The notes under the pieces were generated by a model that was not told where the DNA came from, ran no database searches, and was given only the letters and a program-made list of their open reading frames with translations. Below are positions 25,091 through 29,860 of a stretch of DNA of 29,860 nt, in pieces; the stretch's first letter is position 1; each line of letters starts with the position of its first letter. This DNA is from an uncultured Lachnospiraceae bacterium (lineage in GTDB: Bacteria > Bacillota > Clostridia > Lachnospirales > Lachnospiraceae). The translations under genes and the position numbers were made by a program. Location of the stretch: contig CAJUHY010000033.1 of assembly GCA_910585895.1 (NCBI GenBank), positions 1-29,860 of the forward strand, given 5' to 3'.

Positions 25091-25783
25091 GTGCAGGAAC
25101 AATTTTCAAGGACTGAACTGCTGTTGGGCGAAGAGGCTATGCAGAGACTGTCACATGCAAGGGTTGCCGTATTTGGAATCGGCGGTGTGGGCGGCTATGT
25201 ATGTGAAGCCCTCGTGCGCAGCGGCGTAGGGGCATTTGACTTAATTGATAACGATAAGGTCTGTCTGAGCAATTTAAACCGGCAGATTATTGCCACGCAG
25301 CAGACCATTGGCAGATATAAGACGGACGTGATGAAGGAGCGGATGCTTTCCATTAACCCGCAGGCGGATATCCGGCTTTACCAATGTTTTTTCCTGCCGG
25401 AAAATGCGCATGAAATTCCCTTTGCAGAATACGATTACATTGTGGATGCTGTGGACACCGTCACGGCGAAAATTGAGCTTGTGCTGCAGGCACAGGAATA
25501 TGGAGTTCCCATTATCAGCAGTATGGGAGCAGGTAATAAATTAGACGGCAGCCGTTTTCAGGTTGCCGATATTTATAAGACGAAAGTCTGTCCATTGGCG
25601 AAGGTCATGCGCAGGGAACTGAAAAAGCGCGGCATTCGCAAGCTGAAAGTCGTATATTCCGAGGAGCAGCCGGTAATGCCGCTGGTGGGAGACGCAAGAA
25701 TACCGGGCAGCGCGGCGTTTGTGCCCTCAGTGGCGGGATTGATTATCGCTGGAGAAGTAGTGAATGACATGAGGAGTATTTAA
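25091..25783 (+). CDS. tcdA: tRNA threonylcarbamoyladenosine dehydratase TcdA
   Basis: E1-like enzyme that cyclises t6A to ct6A at tRNA position 37 using ATP. 230 residues. It shows the N-terminal FSRTELLLGEEAM typical of the family, the nucleotide site GIGGVGGYVCEALVRSG, DNDKVCLSNLNRQI, and DAVDTVTAKIEL; the late segment PGSAAFVPSVAGLIIA is also characteristic. The GTG at 25091 is chosen because GAGGAG at 25077-25082 is eight bases away and homologues begin at this residue; the ATG at 25052 overlaps the end of the inverted repeat and adds 13 residues not expected in the family. It overlaps larE by one base. Confidence 0.93.
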   Translation: MQEQFSRTELLLGEEAMQRLSHARVAVFGIGGVGGYVCEALVRSGVGAFDLIDNDKVCLSNLNRQIIATQQTIGRYKTDVMKERMLSINPQADIRLYQCFFLPENAHEIPFAEYDYIVDAVDTVTAKIELVLQAQEYGVPIISSMGAGNKLDGSRFQVADIYKTKVCPLAKVMRRELKKRGIRKLKVVYSEEQPVMPLVGDARIPGSAAFVPSVAGLIIAGEVVNDMRSI

Positions 25784-26613
25784 TGATGACACATCCGACA
25801 AACATACAATTGCAGAAATTAGCAGACCTGAGGAATTATATAAAGCAGCTGAATTCTGCGGCAGTGGCATTCTCTGGCGGTGTTGATTCCTCATTTCTGT
25901 TAAAGGTCGCAGCGGATGTTATAGGGGGCAACGCGATTGCCGTGACGGCAGATTTGCCCTCTTTTCCCAGAAGGGAGTTTGCTGAGGCAGTATCATTTTG
26001 CCAGAAGCATGGAATCCGACATCTTGTGTGCGAGGTACGGCAACTAAAGATAGAAGAATTTGTACAGAATAATAAAGACCGCTGTTATCACTGTAAGAAA
26101 GAGATTTTCCGGCAGCTTCGGAACATCGCTGAAGAAAATGGAACAGAGCATATCATAGAGGGTTCCAACACAGATGATGACGGTGATTATCGTCCGGGAA
26201 TGCTTGCCGTGGCGGAGCTTGGGATTATAAGTCCGCTGAAAATCTGCGGTCTGACAAAAGCGGATATACGCGCCTTATCAAGATATTTAGGGCTGTCTAC
26301 CTGGGAGAAACCATCTTTTGCCTGTCTTGCTTCCCGGTTTGTTTATGGGGAGCAGATTACGCAGGAGAAGCTGTCTATGGTGGAGAGGGCAGAGCAGTTT
26401 TTGTCTGAACTGGGATTTCGCCAGTTCCGCGTGCGCGTCCATGGCAGGATGGCGAGGATTGAGGTGGAGCCGGAGGAGTTTGCCGGAATCATACAACAAG
26501 AAGTGAGGAGCGAGATTACAGAGAAATTCAGGGAATATGGATTTACCTACGTTGCGCTGGACTTATCTGGATATCGGACTGGGAGCATGAATGAGGAATT
26601 GCTGCATAAATAA
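25783..26613 (+). CDS. larE: ATP-dependent sacrificial sulfur transferase LarE
   Basis: PP-loop enzyme that thiolates the nicotinic-acid-derived precursor of the nickel-pincer nucleotide, the cofactor of lactate racemase LarA and related enzymes. 276 residues. PP-loop SGGVDSSFLLKVA is near residue 31; DRCYHCKKEIF and EGSNTDDDGDYRPG are conserved. KPSFACLASRFVYG contains the cysteine (about residue 181) that corresponds to the sacrificial sulfur donor. The start overlaps the tcdA stop (TAATG); ATG at 25786 is an alternative. No larA, larB or larC is in the window, so the target enzyme must be encoded elsewhere or be one of the LarA homologues. Confidence 0.93.
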   Translation: MMTHPTNIQLQKLADLRNYIKQLNSAAVAFSGGVDSSFLLKVAADVIGGNAIAVTADLPSFPRREFAEAVSFCQKHGIRHLVCEVRQLKIEEFVQNNKDRCYHCKKEIFRQLRNIAEENGTEHIIEGSNTDDDGDYRPGMLAVAELGIISPLKICGLTKADIRALSRYLGLSTWEKPSFACLASRFVYGEQITQEKLSMVERAEQFLSELGFRQFRVRVHGRMARIEVEPEEFAGIIQQEVRSEITEKFREYGFTYVALDLSGYRTGSMNEELLHK

Positions 26614-26683
26614 GGAATGAAAGGCAAAATTAGCGGGTAAGATAGAGAAAATGGCGATAATTAGAATTGGAGGGTGAAAAATA

Positions 26684-28015
26684 CTGTTAAAATATATTGT
26701 GAGCAATTTTATGTCTATAGGGCGTCCAATTGAATTTAGCATGTTCCCGACATCAGATAACGTGGAAGAACATTTGGTGAAGAAAATTGACACCAAAGCA
26801 GGAGAGTGGAAAATTCTCAGGCGGGGAGGTTTTTTCGGCCCTAATGCATCCGGGAAAACGACTTTTATAAAATCTCTGCGTTTTGCTAAAAAATTTATTT
26901 TGAATGGTCCTAAAAGCGGAAAGGGAATGGGAATTAACCAATTCAGGGGAAATATTGAGGATTTACAGGGGAAGTCCTTGTTTCAGTTTATGTTTTATAC
27001 GCAGGATGATGTCTATGAATATGGTTTTTCACTGGGTACGCAACAGGTGTATGAAGAATGGCTGATGATTCTCACAGAGACAGGGTTTGAGCCGTTATTT
27101 GCAAGGCAGACTTCGCAGGAAGGAAAGACGCAGATTGAGATTGAATCCAGGCTTGCTGAAGAAGGCTCAAAAGAACGCAATCTTGCAGAGGTCTTGAAAG
27201 ACAGTATCGGTGAGAATCAGAAAAATCAGCTTTTTCTGTATAAGATGTACGATAATGGCGTGAGAAAGGTAGAAAATATTATTGAGTGGTTTGAGAGCTT
27301 AAAGATTATTTTTCCGGAATCAGAGGTTCAGGGGTTTTCTTTACGTATGGATAAAGATAATGATTTTCGGAAATTTGTGTTGGATAGTTTAAAACATATG
27401 GATACTGGAGTTACAGGTATTTCCGTTGTCAGCGACGTTATGGATTTTGGAGAGTTTGTCGAAAAATTTCATATTTCAAGAAGGATAGTAAGCCAGATTG
27501 AGGATAACAGGAATGGAATTTTGACTTTCGCAGGAAGATATTTTATGTTTGGAGAGGGAGAAAAACAGCAGACTACGCTGGTGCAGATTAAATTTGAGCA
27601 TATGTTAAATGGTGAACTTGTGTCATTTAATGTGGAAGAGGAATCAGATGGCACGCAACGTCTGCTTGATTTGCTGCCAATTTTATTTTCCTTGGGTAAA
27701 AACGGACACGATATCTATTTTATCGATGAGAGAGACCGCAGTCTCCACACAAAGTTGTCTCAGTATTTGCTGAGAGAATTTTTAATAGGCAGTGGAAATA
27801 CGGATAGTCAGATTATATTTACCGCCCATGACGTCAACCTTATCAACTTAGAGGAGTTTGGTCAGGATGAAATCTGGTTTGTAGAAAAAGACAGTAATGG
27901 AGAATCGCATTTCCGGCCATTTTCTGATTTTGAGATACAAAAGGGACAGAATGCGTTAAAAGCATATCTGAATGGAAGGTTTGGGGCGGTTCCTCTGATA
28001 AAAGGGGGAGTATGA
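26684..28015 (+). CDS. AAA15-type ATPase (RloA/ATP-binding family), orphan
   Basis: ABC-like AAA ATPase of the AAA15/AAA21 group, found in several phage-defence and abortive-infection systems and also alone. About 443 residues. Walker A GPNASGKTT lies near residue 52; the signature EESDGTQRLLDLLPIL near 320; Walker B FIDERDRSLH near 346; and the sensor histidine in IIFTAHDVNLIN. The proposed start is CTG at 26684 (MLKYIVSNFMSIG), ten bases after GGAGG at 26669-26673, since the family begins with exactly this beta strand and no ATG or GTG in frame retains it. GTG at 26699 would cut it. No RloB, TOPRIM or HNH partner follows; the next gene is a nitroreductase. A role in defence is only inference. 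Confidence 0.85.
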   Translation: MLKYIVSNFMSIGRPIEFSMFPTSDNVEEHLVKKIDTKAGEWKILRRGGFFGPNASGKTTFIKSLRFAKKFILNGPKSGKGMGINQFRGNIEDLQGKSLFQFMFYTQDDVYEYGFSLGTQQVYEEWLMILTETGFEPLFARQTSQEGKTQIEIESRLAEEGSKERNLAEVLKDSIGENQKNQLFLYKMYDNGVRKVENIIEWFESLKIIFPESEVQGFSLRMDKDNDFRKFVLDSLKHMDTGVTGISVVSDVMDFGEFVEKFHISRRIVSQIEDNRNGILTFAGRYFMFGEGEKQQTTLVQIKFEHMLNGELVSFNVEEESDGTQRLLDLLPILFSLGKNGHDIYFIDERDRSLHTKLSQYLLREFLIGSGNTDSQIIFTAHDVNLINLEEFGQDEIWFVEKDSNGESHFRPFSDFEIQKGQNALKAYLNGRFGAVPLIKGGV

Positions 28016-28113
28016 TGAGCAGCGGTATTATTCTTACAAGCAGAATACCATATACATTGGCAAACCCAATGTCATTAAAATGGTTAGATAACCAAGAAAG
28101 GGAGGATAATAGT

Positions 28114-28650
28114 ATGTCAAATCAAGTTTTGGAAGTAATCAAAAAAAGGAGTTCAGCCAGAGCATACAGTGAGGTGAAGCCGACGAAGGAAGAACTGGAC
28201 ATCATTTTAGAAGCCGGATTGCAGGCGCCGACCGGTATGAACAGGCAGGAAATACGTTTTTCGGTGGTGAGCGGAGACAACCCCATTCTGGAGGAATTAG
28301 ATGAGGAAAAGAGAAAATTGCGCGGACAGGAAAAGCAGCCCCATAATTTCTATTATGAGGCGCCGTTGCTGATTTTCCTTAGTGCAGAGGATGGATTTAA
28401 ATGGAGCAAGGTAGATGCTGGAATCGCAGTTCAGAACATGACTTTGGCTGCGGAAAGTCTTGGGCTTGGCAGCTTGATTATAGGCTGTGTCTATGATGCC
28501 TTGCACGGCGAAAAAAAGCAATATTTTTCCGAGGCGCTGTCAATACCGGAGGGGTATTCGTTTGAGATTGCGTTGGCGGTGGGGCATAAGCTGGATGATA
28601 AAAAGCCGCATGAATATAATGCGAAAGAGCAGGTGACATTATCGATTTAA
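28114..28650 (+). CDS. Nitroreductase family protein
   Basis: FMN-dependent oxidoreductase, small type, 178 residues. It has VIKKRSSARAYSEVKPTKEEL near the N-terminus (read in two parts, RSSARAYS binding FMN phosphate), LEAGLQAPTGMNRQ, and later AAESLGLGSLIIG and FEIALAVGH, all conserved in this family. ATG at 28114 is set by AGGGAGG at 28099-28105. The frame is open back to 28012, overlapping the ATPase stop, but those 34 residues are not part of the fold. The physiological electron acceptor is unknown; such enzymes reduce nitro compounds or quinones and some act on flavins. Confidence 0.9.
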   Translation: MSNQVLEVIKKRSSARAYSEVKPTKEELDIILEAGLQAPTGMNRQEIRFSVVSGDNPILEELDEEKRKLRGQEKQPHNFYYEAPLLIFLSAEDGFKWSKVDAGIAVQNMTLAAESLGLGSLIIGCVYDALHGEKKQYFSEALSIPEGYSFEIALAVGHKLDDKKPHEYNAKEQVTLSI

Positions 28651-28694
28651 TTTGCATATGATAAGGCAAATGCTGATAGGAATAAGTATTAAAT

Positions 28695-29594
28695 ATGAAC
28701 TTAAATAGTAAATGTAACCGTATATCTGACATAAACAAAGCTGATAAGGCATTTCCCCCGCAGCATCAAAACAGGCAGCCTGGATTTGAATACGTTATGA
28801 ATCCGCAGCCCATCTCCGAATGCGGTAGAACATGCCGCAAGCTGGAGGGGAAAGTTGCCTTAATTACAGGCGGAGACAGTGGGATAGGCAGGGCCGTTGC
28901 CTATGACTTTGTCAAGGAAGGAGCTTGTGTTGCCATTGTCTATTATGATGAGGAAATGGATGCCAGGGAGACTGCGCAGAGGATAAGGGAACTAGGCGGT
29001 CAATCTCTGCTTATATGCGGGGATTTGAAAAAATCAGAATTTGCCCAATATTGTGTGGAGCGAACAGTGGAACATTTTGGCAAATTGGATATATTGGTTA
29101 ATAACCATGCGGTTCAGTTCATCCAGAGGAGTATATTGGATATTTCGCAGGAACAATTGGAGTGTACATTCAGGACGAACGTATTTTCATTTTTCTATTT
29201 GATTCAGTGTGCGCTGCCATATATGCAAGAGGGCAGCAGCATTATCAACACAACGTCTGTGACGGCTTACCAGGGAAATAAAGATTTGATAGACTACAGC
29301 GCGACCAAAGGCGCAATCGTGTCATTGACCAGGTCACTCTCGTTATCGCTTGCAGATAAGGGAATCAGGGTGAATGGAGTTGCCCCGGGACCGATATGGA
29401 CGCCGCTGATTCCAGCCTCCTATACAGCAGAGGAGGTTGCTGCATTCGGAAAGAAAACTTCTCATGTGCCGCTGAACCGGGCCGGACAGCCATGCGAAGT
29501 TTCCCCCTGTTATGTATTTCTTGCTTCCGAGGATTCTAGCTATATGACAGGACAGGTGCTTCATCCAAATGGCGGGACCATTGTAGGTTCCTGA
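28695..29594 (+). CDS. SDR family oxidoreductase (general-stress type)
   Basis: NAD(P)-dependent short-chain dehydrogenase, 299 residues. The N-terminal extension with AFPPQHQNRQPGFE and MNPQP is typical of the stress-related SDR group that includes Bacillus YdaD/YhdF-like proteins. The nucleotide motif TGGDSGIGRAV lies near residue 58, NNHAV replaces the common NNAG, the catalytic Ser is in TTSVTAYQ and the YxxxK pair in DYSATKGA. PGPIWTPLIPA and the C-terminal SYMTGQVLHPNGG are also conserved. The ribosome site (AGGA) is rather far from the ATG, but the conserved extension supports this start. It is followed by a strong terminator. Substrate unknown. Confidence 0.92.
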   Translation: MNLNSKCNRISDINKADKAFPPQHQNRQPGFEYVMNPQPISECGRTCRKLEGKVALITGGDSGIGRAVAYDFVKEGACVAIVYYDEEMDARETAQRIRELGGQSLLICGDLKKSEFAQYCVERTVEHFGKLDILVNNHAVQFIQRSILDISQEQLECTFRTNVFSFFYLIQCALPYMQEGSSIINTTSVTAYQGNKDLIDYSATKGAIVSLTRSLSLSLADKGIRVNGVAPGPIWTPLIPASYTAEEVAAFGKKTSHVPLNRAGQPCEVSPCYVFLASEDSSYMTGQVLHPNGGTIVGS

Positions 29595-29603
29595 AAAATC
29601 TTA

Positions 29604-29644
29604 AAATAAGCATCTTTCACTTTGGCGGTGGGAGATGCTTATTT
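29604..29644 (+). terminator. Terminator after the SDR gene
   Basis: A perfect 12-bp stem pairs 29604-29615 (AAATAAGCATCT) with 29633-29644 (AGATGCTTATTT) with a 17-base loop. The outer A/T pairs supply the T-rich end on both strands, so it can work in either direction. Confidence 0.8.
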
Positions 29645-29665
29645 AATAAAAATTCAACTAAAATA

Positions 29666-29694
29666 TTCCCAAAGTATTGCGGATGTGGTATAAT
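29666..29694 (+). promoter_or_regulatory. Promoter with extended -10 before the DsrE-like start
   Basis: TTCCCA (29666-29671), 17-base spacer, TATAAT (29689-29694) with TGG directly in front, matching the TGn extended -10 motif. About 100 bases lie between it and the ATG at 29794. In that leader AACCCT (29753-29758) pairs with AGGGTT (29768-29773). Confidence 0.65.
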
Positions 29695-29793
29695 AATAAA
29701 TTACACTGAATATTTGCAGAAATAATTGCGCAAAAATATAGAGAAAGGCCAGAACCCTTATAAATATAGGGTTTGCGGACAGGTAAGGATAAA

Positions 29794-29832
29794 ATGAAAC
29801 TAGGAATCGTTATTTACGAGGCTGTTTCATGA
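29794..29832 (+). pseudogene. Interrupted start of a DsrE-like gene
   Basis: The reading frame MKLGIVIYEAVS stops after 12 codons. Its first eight residues match the start typical of DsrE/DsrF-like sulfur-relay family proteins, which form the first beta strand. A promoter and AAGGAT-type ribosome site precede it. From 29818 on the sequence changes to an IS-end-like string, so the gene seems to have been cut there. The assignment rests on only eight residues and is tentative. Confidence 0.35.
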
Positions 29833-29860
29833 AAATCCATGTATCTCTATAAAATGGCTT
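29818..29860. mobile_element. Probable insertion-sequence end (window edge)
   Basis: GAGGCTGTTTCATGAAAAT at 29818-29836 resembles the terminal inverted repeats of several IS families, which often start with GAG/GGGCTGT(T/C)TCA or similar. It begins exactly where the DsrE-like frame breaks. The rest of the element, if present, lies beyond the window, so neither the transposase nor the second repeat can be seen. Confidence 0.35.

Noticed and set aside
28012..28113. Upstream extension of the nitroreductase frame as a separate gene or RloB remnant
   Set aside because: The 34 residues show no RloB or TOPRIM motif and the real start at 28114 has a clear ribosome site.
28650..28671. ATTTGC/GCAAAT hairpin after the nitroreductase gene as terminator
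   Set aside because: Only six pairs and no T-run.
1..29860. tRNA, rRNA or CRISPR array
   Set aside because: No cloverleaf, rRNA segment or regularly spaced direct repeats were seen; the direct repeats present encode Ig-like domains.

Overview
The window looks like a chromosome segment of a Gram-positive Clostridia, most likely a Lachnospiraceae gut commensal. The grounds are the moderate GC content, strong GGAGG-type ribosome binding sites, the conserved order murE-priA-def-fmt-Zn peptidase-rsmB-rlmN-PP2C-PASTA kinase-rsgA-rpe-thiN, a DAP-type MurE, and a secreted Big_2-repeat protein. The genus is an inference from gene content.

Positions 1-6400 (plus strand): a ribose-type ABC sugar permease, a sodium:alanine/glycine symporter (agcS-like), and a large secreted Ig-like/FN3 protein whose promoter overlaps the symporter's terminator. 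Positions 6465-7617 (minus strand): a small membrane-protein cluster of one DUF2752 protein and two tandem DUF4234 paralogs, each paralog with its own promoter-like sequence. Positions 7620-9660 are an accessory scar: a GC-rich palindromic element with a perfect 16-bp stem, a decayed AlbA_2/GHKL-type ATP-binding gene with frameshifts and an internal deletion, and about 270 bases without a gene that hold an IS-terminus-like sequence and a hairpin.

Positions 9731-23265 are the conserved housekeeping core. A good promoter at 9667-9695 feeds murE, priA, def, fmt, a zinc metallopeptidase, rsmB and rlmN with overlapping or nearly touching reading frames (cell wall, replication restart, initiator-tRNA formylation and deformylation, rRNA methylation). 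A second promoter at 18069-18097 starts the phosphatase/PASTA-kinase pair and continues into rsgA, rpe and thiN.

Positions 23331-29594 hold smaller units: a compact formate/nitrite-type channel, a DUF4430 lipoprotein coupled to an ECF S-component (vitamin uptake), tcdA and larE (tRNA t6A cyclisation and nickel-pincer cofactor sulfur insertion), an AAA15-type ATPase without an effector partner and probably with a CTG start, a small nitroreductase, and an SDR oxidoreductase followed by a clear terminator. The last 200 bases contain an extended -10 promoter and the first eight codons of what looks like a DsrE-type gene, cut off by sequence resembling an insertion-sequence end.

I found no complete novel defence or mobile system. 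The most unusual items are the secreted protein in which two FN3 domains each seem to be split by an inserted domain, the orphan ATPase, the palindromic element beside the decayed AlbA gene, and the probable IS junction at the right edge.
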